64,000 bases of DNA, taken from Medicago truncatula (lineage: Eukaryota; Streptophyta; Magnoliopsida; Fabales; Fabaceae). The stretch lies in the NCBI RefSeq assembly GCF_003473485.1, contig NC_053046.1, forward strand, positions 3,482,001-3,546,000. The letters run 5' to 3'. Position 1 is the first letter of the stretch; every line of letters begins with the position of its first letter. Positions 1-12,002 of the stretch are shown one piece after another. The notes under the pieces are model-generated. The model was given only the letters and a program-made list of their open reading frames with translations. It was not told where the DNA came from and did no database searches. A program made the position numbers and the translations under genes.

Positions 1-439
1 AATTAATGTATAGTCATTTTTTTAAGGAGAAAATTAATGCAGTAACGTTTTTTTTTTTTTTTAAAGTATGTAATCAATTTTTTCTGAAGTTTAAAAATGA
101 AAAATCTTGTTCTTTCAATAGCAAAATTTGTGAAGAAAAATACTAATAAGTGGACTGGCATGTTAAAGAATCAAATATAGTATTACTATTCTTAATGTTT
201 TACTATTATTATTTTTTTGAATGGCAAACTATATATATACTAGGTACACCAACATCTGAAGGAGGAAACTCTAGCCCCACAACTGGGGTAAGAGAACCAA
301 ACCAAAGGCACCAAAGAAACAAACACCCGAAAGGGAAAGACAAAAGGAGAAAAAACAACAACAACCAGGAGCATCCATCCAACGACGAACGCCACACACC
401 AAAGAAACACCTGCAAGGAAAAGAAGGTGCAAAGAGAGC

Positions 440-840
440 CCACGGAGCCAGACCAGGAAGGAAGAGGCTGCGAACCCCCACAACCCCCCTAGCAACCCCA
501 GGAAAACCACCCCCACAGAACCCTACTGATGCCAGCACAGGATGGGTTGCACCTCCCACTCATGGTAAGTGCAGGAACTAGTAGAACGCTTCGCCAAGAA
601 ACACTTCCAAGCTAAGAGTTTCGCTCTATCCACCAAAGACTCCTCTCGAAAGGTGCCACCAGAAAAAATAAGGTCGTTTCTGGATGTCTAGATGGTCCAA
701 ATAACAACATGTCAAACGATGAGTAAACCTAGCCTAACACTCTTCCCCCACCTAATCCCGTGAAGGACACTGCCGGACTAGACCCATAGGAGACACAAAC
801 TCCCACCCCAACCACCTAATTTTTAAGCTAAAAACTATTA
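440..840 (-). pseudogene. possible LINE reverse-transcriptase tail relic
   Basis: The minus-strand translation around 520-640 reads LAWKCFLAKR and, after a short gap, YHEWEVQPILCW. This resembles the C-terminal end of ORF2 in legume LINE elements, where a Trp-Lys-rich stretch is followed by a YEW-like motif and a terminal LC. Stops occur on either side and no target duplication or poly-A tail was located. The assignment rests on remembered family style only; a chance low-complexity ORF is possible. Confidence 0.3.
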
Positions 841-1564
841 TGGGGGTTAAAATGCATTTGAACCATATAATTAATTATTTCAGTCATCATCATCAGTTCA
901 TTTTGGACATAGAATTTGATGGAAATTAAACAGACTTTTTTGACCTATGTAACCCAAGTGGGAAACAAAAAATGGTGGGCTAGACATATACAAGCCGCAT
1001 GCTTCATCCGTACATATAGTATGTGTTCTTTGATTGATTCTTTCACACTATAAAGCGCTAATACAACGGAGTACTGTATGAGTATTGAGTATACTATTTC
1101 TGTTTGAACTTTGCCTTGTTATTGTCTTCAGATTCAGACTTCATGTAAACGAGATAACTTTTTTATTTATTCGAAAATAAACGAGCTAAATTAAAGAACA
1201 CCTTATTTTTATCCAAATTCAATTGAAATGAGAAAATGCACCGACTGATAATGCCTGCATTTATTGACCTTATAAATGCATGCATGAGGATATGATGAAT
1301 AGTTGCAAACAAGTAAAGGCAGCATTCTCTCTCAAAAAGAAAAGTAAAGGCAGCATTCGGATCCTGAAATCAATTAATTCTGGCATGCATGTAAAAAGTA
1401 CTATAGGATTGTGTACATATCTGCCAGGTGTACGAATGCACGATCCTCCTAGAAAACTTTGTGTATTGACGACCATGTGGAGAATAAGGGGGAAGCAAAC
1501 AAGAAGAAAATGAAAATTTTGTTAAAAAAACAATTAAATATCACACTTGTTAATTACTCCACAA

Positions 1565-1889
1565 CAGGGCCGGCCCATAGCCCGTCGAGGCTGGGCGACG
1601 ACACCGGGCCTCCAATTTTTTGGGGCCCAAAATATATATTTTTTTAATATGTAAGACATGAAAATAATGATTATATATCTATTAAAAGCAAATTTATTTA
1701 ATTTGTACAGCTTGCTTTAGTGGCATGGCCATTTTTTGTTGAGTGTGAGGTCATGTGTTCAAGACCCACCAAAGTGTGATTTTTAATTTTATTTTTTTAA
1801 ATAACTTATTTATTTTTTTGGGGCCCAGATTTTTTTTTTTTTTGCATCCCTTATAAAATTAAAACCGGGAATTTGTTAAGACGGCCCTG
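1565..1889 (+). mobile_element. hAT-type MITE with 8-bp TSD
   Basis: The 325-bp element starts CAGGGCCG and ends CGGCCCTG, an 8-bp terminal inverted repeat. It is flanked on both sides by the 8-bp direct repeat CTCCACAA (1557-1564 and 1890-1897), the target duplication size of the hAT superfamily. It has no coding capacity. A second copy in the opposite orientation lies at 49419-49744. Inside is a tRNA-like stretch with a box-B-like TGTTCAAGACCC, so a SINE-derived origin of the interior is possible. Confidence 0.9.
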
Positions 1890-1927
1890 CTCCACAATAA
1901 AGGTGAAATATAAATGATAGGTGACAA

Positions 1928-2095
1928 CTAGGGTACCCATAAAAGAATGGTGGGTAATTTACCCCAACCAATACACATTAGCCACATAAGCATATTTTTA
2001 AGTGGTATCCATGAACTATCTTGACCCCACCAACAAATTGCTCATTTTCATTGGTTAGTGGGTAAATTACCCACCATTCTTCAAAGGTAATCTAG
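1928..2095. mobile_element. palindromic MITE
   Basis: A roughly 168-bp element whose ends are inverted copies of each other: the left arm contains GAATGGTGGGTAATTTACCC and the right arm its reverse complement with one mismatch, ending near CTAG at 2092-2095. The arms are about 45 bp and imperfect toward the outer edge. No clear target duplication was found, so the superfamily is undetermined. Confidence 0.6.
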
Positions 2096-3314
2096 AAAAA
2101 ACCTAAATGGTATCATTGTTAAATTGAATTGCTACTCAAATGATAATAGTGATATTGTTATACTAAACACCTTCATCTAAGTTCATACTTGTGATCTTGA
2201 AATTATATATGCGAATTTTAAACGGTGTTTGATACTTTGTCAAGATATAAAATAAAATAAAATATTGGATTTGATCATTCAACTTATCAATTATTAGTTG
2301 AATTATTAGGTTGAACCAAACCACATGATTTCAAAACCGTGAAATAGACCAAGTGCATGCATGTTTGGTTCTACGGTGCTAAAAATTAATTTTACTTAAC
2401 AATATGATGAATGTTGAAAGTTTTATGTTTATATACATTTTCATGAAAGTGAATTGAACAGGTATAAAAATCACGTTTAAACTCAAGTTATAAATCTCAA
2501 ATTCAAACACGTCAATCAATTTTACACCTCAAGATCAATTATGACTACAAACACAGAACCACATAGCTAGGTGGAAAGAAACTCCCAGGGTGTTTGGCCA
2601 CAATTTCTAAAAGCCAGTACAAAATTGAGAGTTGGAAGTAATTTCTAAAAGCATCTGTGTTATTTTAACACAATTTCCGACATTGTATATCTTTGAGTGT
2701 GGATATTAGTCCCAGGGAGAGAAAACGGATTTGATTTCGCTGAAATACAAAGCATGGTATACAATTTTAAGCCCAATCAAGGTTTTAACTAGAAGTTTGT
2801 TCCTCAATTGCATAAATTGATTAAAAAAGTTTGAACTTTTTTTGAAATAAAAGTGCTTACTATTACTGAAAAATTGGCATATGCCGTTAACGGTGACGAG
2901 TCCATGGTATTCTTTAGTAAAAGGCGAAAGAATAGTTTGCTTTGAGCTCATCACACGGCTGCGTGAATTGAATGGTGGAAGTCTCTATTCATTTTATATT
3001 ATTAACAATTTTATTTCACACATGCACTGGTCGATGTGGGCTAAACTCTGGTGTGACCTCTGTTTACACTTATAGTCTGTTTTGGAAGTTCTCCCCATCC
3101 ACTCATTACTAATGCTTTCTTACTTTCATATTTTTCAACAACAGTTATACAAATAAACATGTGTATGTTGTAAAAGTTTTTATATGACTGACTGAATAAA
3201 AGGCTTCTAGTGAAATTTACAATTATTTGGCAATCACTAACTTAGATAACTTTATTACATGCTCATGGAATAAATAACAGCAATGGATGAAACCTAGCAA
3301 TTAGAATTAGTAGA

Positions 3315-6300
3315 TCATAATGAATGAGCCGGAAACACACTTAGCTCCTGAATCACATCCACCATGTTTGGTCTTTCATCGGGGCTCTCATGGATACATT
3401 GCATTCCAAGCTTTGTAAGAATGCTTGCTTCAGAATTAGAATATCTTCCCTTAAGATTTGTGTCGATGCAATCATCAAATTTGAAAGATTGAAATGCCGT
3501 CCGGATTGAACCGCCTATCGCTGTCTTGCCAGATAAAACTTGAAGTACAATAACTCCAAATGCGTATATGTCGCTCTTCTCGGTAAAGCGTCCCGTAGTA
3601 ATGTATTCGGGAGCTAGGTATCCCATTGCAGCACTTACTTTTAGAGCCGAGAAAACTACATCGTCTGCAAGAAGCTTGGGAAGTCCCGCATTCATGATCA
3701 AAGGATTAAAATCTTTGTCAAGGAGAACATTCTCCACTGAAATATTCTGGTGTACTATCGTAGGTTTGCTTGCTTCATTGCTGTGCAGATATCCTATACC
3801 TGATCATAAAGGAATAGAAAGTATCAAACAGAAAGAAAATGGATATTAGGTTTGAATGTTTTTGGTCCATACAAATATGCAACTTTTTGCTTCTAGTTCC
3901 TGTAAAACATATTTAGTGTTTGTAATCCTTGCAGATATGCAATTTTTGGCCTAAAGTCCTTACTTTTTTTCAGTCCCTAAAATATTTAGTCCCACCAATA
4001 CATACTACATAAAGACTAAAGTGAATATTACACATATATTGCAGAGACTAATTTCAACAGGAAGGACTATAAAAAAACAGCAAGGGGCCAATTATGATTA
4101 TATCTGAAATTTTGTCAGATGTGATTCAGTTTCAGAAAGGACATTGCTGAAACTTTTTTTGGAAACTTCTTTCATTTGTACCATAGATTTCTAAAGAAAA
4201 TATCATCAATTATGAATAGCTTACCCTTTGCAATGCCCTTGATGATAGTAACCCTCTTGGACCAGTCAAGCAAATGGCCACTTCTATCTTCTATGTCAAG
4301 ATATTGGGACAGGTCACCCATCATAGCAAAGTCGTTGATAAGGTAACATTCACCTCTACTACTTGAGCAACAGAAACCTCTTAGCTTGACAACGTTTTCA
4401 TGTCTAAGTGAGGTTAATAAGCTCAATCCCTTTACAAATTCGGCTTCCTCAGTTTTGCAGCATGACATGTTAATGCTTGTAATAGCCACAAGAGAACCAT
4501 CTCTGAGAACTCCCTTATACGTTGCCGAGAATTTGCTCTTACGCAATAAATTCACTTCTGAAAAATACTGTGTTGCAGATTCGACTTCATCTACATTAAA
4601 CCTAAACTGGTTTAGATATTCATTTGATAATCCACCGGCATTTTGATCATCAGGCATTGGATAACATCCATTATAATAGTCAAGATTAACAAGTGTAGAT
4701 GGACTTTTTTGGTATAACTCTTTAGGTTGCTGAGGACTAAGTTTCCCTTCAGAAGAGTTGGATGAAATTTTCTGCTTTCGACGGCGGTATTTGACGAATG
4801 TAAATAATCCAGCACCTATGATTGTGAGTGTGATGATGGCTATAACACTCGCTGTGATGACACTTGTAGGAACACTTCTTGATTTTGAGCAATGTTTCTG
4901 GTTACAATGCATTTGGAAATTCGCAGGCTCCGGGCGAGGCGTTGCAGGATTACTATTTTTGAGGTGGTCTTGATCCGAGGTATCAATGTTGCTGACGTTT
5001 AAATCTGGTTCTTTGTTGCAAGCTCTCAAAGTAGAAATCCCTACTCCACATAAACCTTGGTTGTTTGCCCCTTGGAATCCTTCCCCAAGTCTCTGCAACA
5101 CTTCATTTTCAATTTCAAAACAAAATGTTACTGCGGATTTAAACTATAATGCACAAAGAAGAATGCCGAAAAAAATTGGAAAGTCGGCGAGGCATTAGGC
5201 GTACCAGAAGGAACAGTTCCCGACAAAGAATTGTTTTGGATGTCTAGAACTTCCAAATGTGCAATATTGGCTAGAGTTGCTGGAATAGCACCACTGAAAT
5301 TGTTGAAGCTCAAATTTAGCCTGCTTAGATTTTCCAAGTTCCCTAAGCTAAGAGGAATTTGACCAGTTAACTTGTTATATTGCAAAGCAAGAGTTGTAAG
5401 TTGCTTTAAGGAACCCATCTGTGTAGGTATATTCCCTACCAATTGATTATCTCCCAACTGAAGTACTGCATAAACAATTCAAAATCAATTTGTCGCCACA
5501 CAACCAAACATACGCACCGTAAAAATTGAACCTGGATTGAAAACCCCCTGAGCCCATCAAAAGGGTACAATGCACAAAGACACGTGAGATTTCAAAATCT
5601 ATTCAAATCCAACACAGCAATAAAGCTCTTCTTTATGATCTACATGATTTTTTTTTGTGGAAATTAGAATATATCTTTACGCAACAGCAAAGACTAATCT
5701 CACGAGATAATTGATATCTATTTGAGGATTTAACATCTTTATCATATATTTATTCATAGGCACCAATCAATGATCAAATCTCTTTGATCAAATGCTTAAT
5801 GGATTCCTTGTATCTACTATTCGTGCCACACTATATATAATATATGGTCTTGTTGACACTCACAAGTGCTTGCAAAATTAAACAACTGTTAACAACTTGA
5901 TACTAAAAAACGGTACTATATACAATTATAAATACATACCTTGGAGACTAGCCATGTTGCCAATCTCAGGAGGAATTCTTCCAGAAAGACTATTAACATC
6001 AAGATAGAGATCAACAAGTTCAGTAAGATTTGAAATCTGTGATGGTATCTCACCAGAAAGATTGTTATAATGCAAGTATAACCCTGACAAGCATTTGAGT
6101 TCAGCTACAGATGAAGATAATGATCCAAAAAGTCCCTTTCCCTGCAAAGAGATATTAGCCACTTTCCAATGTTCATTGCAAGCAATCCCTTCAAATGAAC
6201 CACTGCATGGATTACCATCACCGATCCATGAGGTAAGAATCTTTCCCTCTGGATCAAGAGAGGCTTTCAAATCCATCAAAGCTCTTAGCTCTGCATTTCC

Positions 6301-6369
6301 AAGAACAGTTTGTGAAATTGAAAAGGCAATGAAAAAAAACATAGAAAAGAGGAGATGGAAGGAGTTCAT
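3315..6369 (-). CDS. LRR receptor-like pseudokinase (4 exons)
   Basis: Exons read on the minus strand are 6369-5940, 5465-5205, 5100-4225 and 3799-3315. All junctions are GT/AG and the joined frame gives 683 aa. Residues 1-25 form a signal peptide, then comes an LRRNT_2 cap, about five leucine-rich repeats, a transmembrane helix near 309-333 with a basic stop-transfer stretch, and a kinase-like domain from about 400. The kinase motifs are degenerate: no Gly-rich loop (RKSKFSATYKG), the VAIK Lys is Thr (VAIT, ~435-438), HRD is HQN (539-541) and DFG is NAG (559-561). The APE motif is intact. It should sit in the plasma membrane and act as a scaffold or co-receptor rather than a phosphotransferase. 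From memory, an Arabidopsis relative near At5g51560 shares HQN-like motifs, so the loss may be family-wide. The ligand is unknown. Confidence 0.88.
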
Positions 6370-8316
6370 GTCTGAATTATGAATTCTTGAACAAAAGCTA
6401 AAAAAAGAGATACACCCTTTTTGAGGTTTTATGTTAAATAAGCTATCTGTGGTTTAAGGTTGTCATGTAACATATTGTTTGATTAATGATTAATGATCAC
6501 TACCTTGTTAGAACTTTGTTTTGAGACTTAATGGTGTGTGATTTTGTTAGTATGTGGAAAGATTTAGATAGAGAAGAAAGGTAAGTAAAAGGATAAGCAT
6601 TTTTTCAAAAAGAGGTGGATAATTAATTGAATTAACTTTATGAGTTGCTGACAGAAAGACAGAAAGTAGGTTTGGTTCACATTGCATCACTATTTCTTGA
6701 CTTTGAGTAGGTTTTGGGGGGGGAAATGGGAGTTTATGATAACTTTGGTGTTGGGTGGGAATAGCTGCAAGTGCCACCCTTTGCGGAAAAGATTGGTGGA
6801 ATTAGTTAATGCATGAATAGAGATGTGTCATGTTGTGGACCTACATTCTTTGACTAGTACTAGTATTTCATTTTCACTTTTTAATCATCAACTTTCTATT
6901 GAGCTACGCCTACTACTAGTACTATTGTCTATCTAGCATGGTTTCTAGATTTTACTCCCTCTATTCTTTTTTTAATTTTGGTTTTTCTTTCTTTTTTGCA
7001 CTTACTAAAACAAATAATCATTAAATTTATCATTTTTTTTATCTAAATATTTATTGTTTTATAATATCCAAAAAAGTCTAACCGTACAATATTTTTTAGG
7101 GAATCTAATGGTACCATTTGTTTTTTTGTTCATGTATAATTAATTGTTTCTTTAATATATAAAAATGATATATAATTCTTTTCATTAAACTTTCTCATAA
7201 ATAATTAAGGGTTCTAAATAGAATGTTAATTTGATTAGGAATATCTAACAACAAATGAATCTATTTGGGTTGACCTGGTGATATTGGTTTGAGGTTTAGA
7301 AATATGTTTCTTCTTGAATTCGATTATCTCTTATGTCAATTTGAATGAGTTAATTTAGTTTTTTTAAAAACAACAACACTACCTTTCTTTTTAGTAGCCA
7401 ACACAATACTACCTTTCTTTTTTGAAAAATGATTGTTTTCTTTTGTATTTTGAGAAATAAAATTTGTAATGATACTATCTATCATACTTTCACCGTGTTA
7501 CTCTCTCTTTCCTTATACTCCATCCATTTCAAAATACATGTTCAAGTCAACCACTTTATATAGGTTAATGTATAATTTTGACTGTTAATATCTTTAATTA
7601 TCTAAAGTAAAAAATTAAAAAAATTTAATATTTTGAAAATATTTGTCGCGACAAATCAAACAACATCTTACATGCTAATATTTGTATTTATTCATTAGTT
7701 AAAAAATATGGTCAAAGTAAGTCAAGTAAATAGTGCACATTGCAAAAATTGAACATGTATTTTGAAACGCATAGATTATCTTAGATTTTCATACTAATAC
7801 TTACATTTCTTTTGTTTGTTCAAAAATGATTGTTCAAATAATATCTTTTGTATTTATTGTCTTACTATTATTTTCCATGTGTGACATCGATGGGTCAAAC
7901 ATAAACTGAACTGAACACAGGTGCAGAGATTAAATATAACTTGAGTTCCCAGTAGTCTACCATTTCACTTTCTCACATAAATAATTAACCCACAACCTAC
8001 TTCACGCACCCGTCCCCACACACACCGATCCCTCTTTTTTAATGGGCTTAGGCCCAAATAATCAACGCTCTAAACTCAATAACCGTCCAAAAATTCAAAA
8101 ACGTACCTAACGACGTCGTAAAAGTCCAATAATAATAAACAAAAATAAAAACAAATCACAAGTACCAAACAAACAAAGCTAACACTACCATAATCATCAA
8201 TCTGAGATTCTGAGGAGGGAGTGAAAAAGAAGGAGAAAAACATTTTCAATTTCATTTCACAGTGTTTGTAATATAAACGAGAAAACAAAAAATCTCAAAC
8301 CCGAAATCAAACGAAA
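6370..8316. other. divergent intergenic region between receptor and CML13-like gene
   Basis: This holds the 5' flanks of two divergently transcribed genes. A Stowaway-like MITE lies at 7518-7774. Upstream of the calmodulin-like gene there is a palindromic ACGT element, ACGACGTCGT, at 8110-8119, about 200 bp before its ATG, which could bind bZIP factors (inference). No coding sequence was recognised. Confidence 0.6.
7518..7774. mobile_element. degenerate Stowaway-like MITE
   Basis: A 257-bp element with long imperfect terminal inverted repeats. The left end begins CTCCATCCATTTCAAAATAC and the right end, reverse-complemented, begins CTATGCGTTTCAAAATACAT. The CTCC(A/C)TCC start and a flanking TA on the left fit the Stowaway (Tc1/mariner) style of plant MITEs. 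It lies in the promoter-side region of the CML13-like gene. Confidence 0.6.
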
Positions 8317-8760
8317 ATGGGTAAGGATCTAAGCGACGATCAAATCTCATCAATGAAAGAAGCATTCACACTATTCGACACCGACAACGACGGCAATATC
8401 GCACCATCGGAGCTTGGAATCCTCATGCGTTCTCTCGGCGGTAACCCGACCCAAGCCCAGCTCAAATCCATCGTCGCCGAAGAGAATCTAACCTCCCCTT
8501 TCGATTTCTCTCGCTTTCTCGATCTCATGTCCAAACACATGAAACCTGAACCGTTCGATCGTCAACTAAGGGATGCGTTCAAAGTTCTCGATAAAGATGC
8601 AACTGGATTTGTTTCTGTGAATGAACTTCGTCATATTTTGACGAGTATTGGTGAGAAGCTTGAGCCTGCTGAGTTTGATGAATGGATTAGGGAAGTTGAT
8701 GTTGGGTCTGATGGGAAGATTCGTTATGAAGATTTCATCGCAAGAATGGTCGCCAAGTGA
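8317..8760 (+). CDS. calmodulin-like protein, CML13/CML14 type
   Basis: A single intronless exon encodes 147 aa, close to the 148 aa of Arabidopsis CML13/14, and ends in the family-typical [14 protein letters not shown]-hand 1 (loop 21-32) has the full set of ligands and ends in Glu. EF-hand 2 (around 55-67) is degenerate. EF-hand 3 (92-103) keeps D-x-D-x-T-G and a terminal Glu. EF-hand 4 (128-139) has Gly at loop position 3 and ends in Asp, so binding there is probably weak. Family members are cytosolic or nuclear Ca2+ sensors, reported to bind IQ motifs of myosins and other partners. The ATG at 8317 is the first of the frame. A disabled copy lies at 42541-42855. Confidence 0.93.
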   Translation: MGKDLSDDQISSMKEAFTLFDTDNDGNIAPSELGILMRSLGGNPTQAQLKSIVAEENLTSPFDFSRFLDLMSKHMKPEPFDRQLRDAFKVLDKDATGFVSVNELRHILTSIGEKLEPAEFDEWIREVDVGSDGKIRYEDFIARMVAK

Positions 8761-11700
8761 AGATGGATCCTGAAAATGCAATCGCTTTTTATATTTTTCT
8801 CGTGTTTCGGTATTTTCTCTGTTTAATTTGTGATGTTATGTTTTGTTCAAGTGGATCAATGAATTAACTTAGTTATGTTTGTTTATGATTTTAATTTTGC
8901 GTGAAACAGTTTGGATCAATGTTATGTAGCTAACCTTGGGTGTGGTTTTAGGGAATGTTTGGTTATTCAAATTGGATATTTCTTTGGGTTGATTTGTATG
9001 ATGAGATCTGATTCTGAATATTCTGAACATATATGTGTATCTAATCCTTTGTTCCTTTTTGTATCAAGTTTGAATTTTGAGTGTTGTGAAATCTGGAAGT
9101 AAATGTTGGTTTTGGTTTCTTACTGAATAATCATCCTGTTTACCACATGTTTCGTATCACTTGGAAGTTTGCCCGAATCAAGGTGGCTCACCGTGATTCT
9201 GACGAATTGTCCGTGATATCAAAGATGCCGTTAGTGTGGGATTGGACACTATGTAAAATCTCCACTTGCTTGTTTGTTTTGTATTTATACTGGCTTTTCT
9301 TACTGAAGGAAAGAAATGCATATAATTCAATGCAGACAAGATTATTCTTGATTAGGAAATATGTTATTGAAGTAATTTTATTACTCTAGAAGTTCTATCG
9401 AAGTTATCTATGTTTCAAATTTTGATTGTTGTGAAATAAGGAAGTAGATGATGGTGTTATTATTTTACTAAATAATCAAACCTTATTTAGTGTGTAATTG
9501 GAGCTTGTTTTTCATGCCGAGGGAAAAAGGAATACATTTAGTTCAATGTAGAAACGATTTTTTTTTTTAAGAAGCTAAACTAGCCCACCCAATTGCACAC
9601 GTCAAGGTCCCAAGCCAACACCATCAGACTAATCCAAATGGGCAACGTAGAAAAGATTGTTCTTGAATAGGAAACAAAAATAGAAAATGTCATTGAAGTT
9701 ATTTTATCAGTCTAGAATGACAAAGATGACAATTTTTTGTCGCTCATTAGCAGTTGAATGCTGGTTGTGTGTGTTTTCACCTGTGCAAGGTGTAACATAT
9801 AGTAGGGAGCGGTTTGGATCGAATAAGATCAGAAGGATAAATGTTGCTTTAATTTAATATGCGCTTGGCGTGTCCTCTTTTGTGATTTAAACTGTTTTAT
9901 TTACGTTCTAAATATTATTTAGTTGTTGGTTCCCTACATAAATGATTATCTATGTGGTTTTTTCAAAGAATTGCTTCTAAATGTTTGAGTTCTGGTTAGG
10001 AAGGAAGAAGCCATTCTGTTCTAGAACAAACTTTAAGAGTTCAACTGTGAATCTTTAGTCAAATATAAAGAAATAGACTTCTCCCATGTCTATAAATAAT
10101 GCTTACTGCAATCTATTTGACGTACTGATTGAGTGAAAGACACTATCAATCAAACCTAAACCTGAACAATCACTATTGTAGTCAACTGATGTAATGAGCA
10201 GTTCAGAGGCACATGATTTTGGGAAACATGGTCTTGGCATGATACCCTGCAATTTTGTAATTTTTGCATGTAGTTTATTTGATGGCGCCAACAAAATAAA
10301 TTTTTGTTTTCAGATAATGAAAGAAAATTATAAAATCTTTTATGTTGTATTTGCTTTTCCCCAGCACCAAGTCTCTCCGGCTCCACCTCTAGCATTGTAC
10401 AAGACATTGTAGCATATGTCAGGCAACTAGGGTTGATTTGTTCATGAAGTATTGTTTTTACATGTGTAATTGTGTGTGCCTGTGATTGCAAGAGGTAGAA
10501 GAGGTAATTTTTCTGGTTCCACAAGTGTTTGCATGTTCTTTAAATTCTTTAAATGTGTGTGTCTCACATTGGATGATCCAGAAAAGAGAACCATTGTAAG
10601 AGTTAGAATGTTAGGATATAGAACTCTCCTAAATATGTGTGACTGTCTCACACGAAGGATACTCTTGGATGATGTCGTGTTTGTGAATTGTGGATATGGA
10701 TATTTAAATCATATGTTCTGTTGTGATAATTTCACAAATCTCTATAAAACATTGAAATTCAAGTTAGTAGTGTATTGAATTGTTGTCCATTTCAGAATAA
10801 GGTTCAATGTGATCCCCTGGAACTTTAAACCGTGCCCTAGAGTATCGCTATCAGGTCAGGTTAAGGTAGAATTGAAATGTGGTATGCTTGAATGATAAAC
10901 ATTGATTGTCAAAAGTAGACAATCAAACCCATCATCTTAGGCACATCCCAAACATTTGTTGGTGACTCTCATTCATTGAATATGAATGCAGATGAACTGA
11001 GATAATGATCGATTATTTTTCCTTCCACGTGGGTGTTTATCTGTGCACTTTGTGTTTATTTACATTTAATCTTCTCAGTAGGTGTTGTATCCAATGCTAC
11101 GCTCTTGTAATTTCCAGTGTTACTGTGTCATATCATGTGCCATGTTTATATACTTCTTTTCTACCTGCACCATGTGCAAGGGTGTTCGCGGTTTGGTTTG
11201 ATTTCAAGGCTAAAATTCATCTGTCCCGCAAGATATAAAAACATATGGTTTGGTTGGCTCTTTTAATAAAACTAATTCAAACTAATGCGGTTTGGTTTGG
11301 TTTGGTTTGGGTTGGTTTGTTTTTTGCAAAGGTTAAAAAGCTTATAAACTCTACATCTCTGTTTTTCAGTTCAGAAATTCTTCTGTTTTTCCGTTTAGAA
11401 ATTCTTACCTAGATTATGTTTGGAATTGGTCATTGTGTGCAAAGTTGATGTACCTAACTGTAAGAAATTATCATAGTTTGGCAATAAAGAATCTATTCTT
11501 AAGGAAGTAGAGATTTTCACAAACAAAACTTTGAAGCATGTCTACTGAGTGTGTTTTCATAAACAAAACTTTGAAGGATGCCTAGTAAGTGTTTGGGTTG
11601 AATAAGTGTTTAGGATCAGTGAGTGTTTTGTAAGGACTTTATCTTTTCACACCTACTGTTTGCTTGTGAAAATACTCTCAATGATAGTTAATTGCTGTTT

Positions 11701-12002
11701 GGAGACCTTTAAATCGGTTAAACCCATTTTTAATGTTATTGTAGCAATCTAAAAAGTGTTGAACGGTACTTAACTACCGTTGTGTGAGCGTACAATGGTT
11801 AAACTAACGCCTAGCCAACAATAATTTGATTTTTTTAGCAAATATAGGGTTCGCAAAGAGCAACCTTCTTTAAGCCTGCAAATTGCAAATATCTTTCTCC
11901 CCTAATTCTTCCTTCTTATTTTTTTTTGGTTTTATTAACCGGTGCCCTCAGACACTGGCTAAGATATCTAAAAAAGGAAAAATTAAATTAAAAATGACAC
12001 TT
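8761..12002. other. intergenic region downstream of the CML13-like gene
   Basis: No gene was recognised; the short ORFs here have no domain structure. 11178-11330 holds a GGTTTGGTTTGG-rich repeat beginning GGGTGTTCGCGGTTTGG, a common legume dispersed repeat of uncertain class. 11930-11965 carries a short piece (AACCGGTGCCCTCAGACACT) similar in style to sequence just right of the retrotransposon, so the big element probably inserted in or beside an older MITE. Confidence 0.5.
11998..12002. repeat. left target-site duplication of the Ogre/Tat element
   Basis: CACTT directly precedes the left LTR and is repeated at 29590-29594 directly after the right LTR. A 5-bp duplication is the expected size for plant Ty3-gypsy integration and fixes both element boundaries. 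Confidence 0.95.

Larger units (their letters stand above)
1..3314. other. intergenic region, repeat-rich
   Basis: No host gene was recognised here. The stretch holds an old LINE-like tail (about 440-840, minus), a hAT-type MITE (1565-1889) and a palindromic MITE (1928-2095), each listed separately. The rest is AT-rich sequence with short chance ORFs that lack codon structure or recognisable domains. 2100-3314 is downstream of the receptor pseudokinase and shows nothing further. Confidence 0.6.

Noticed and set aside
150-581. 143-aa plus-strand frame rich in Pro, Lys and Asn
   Set aside because: Low-complexity composition, no homologous domain, and it lies opposite LINE-like sequence; likely chance.
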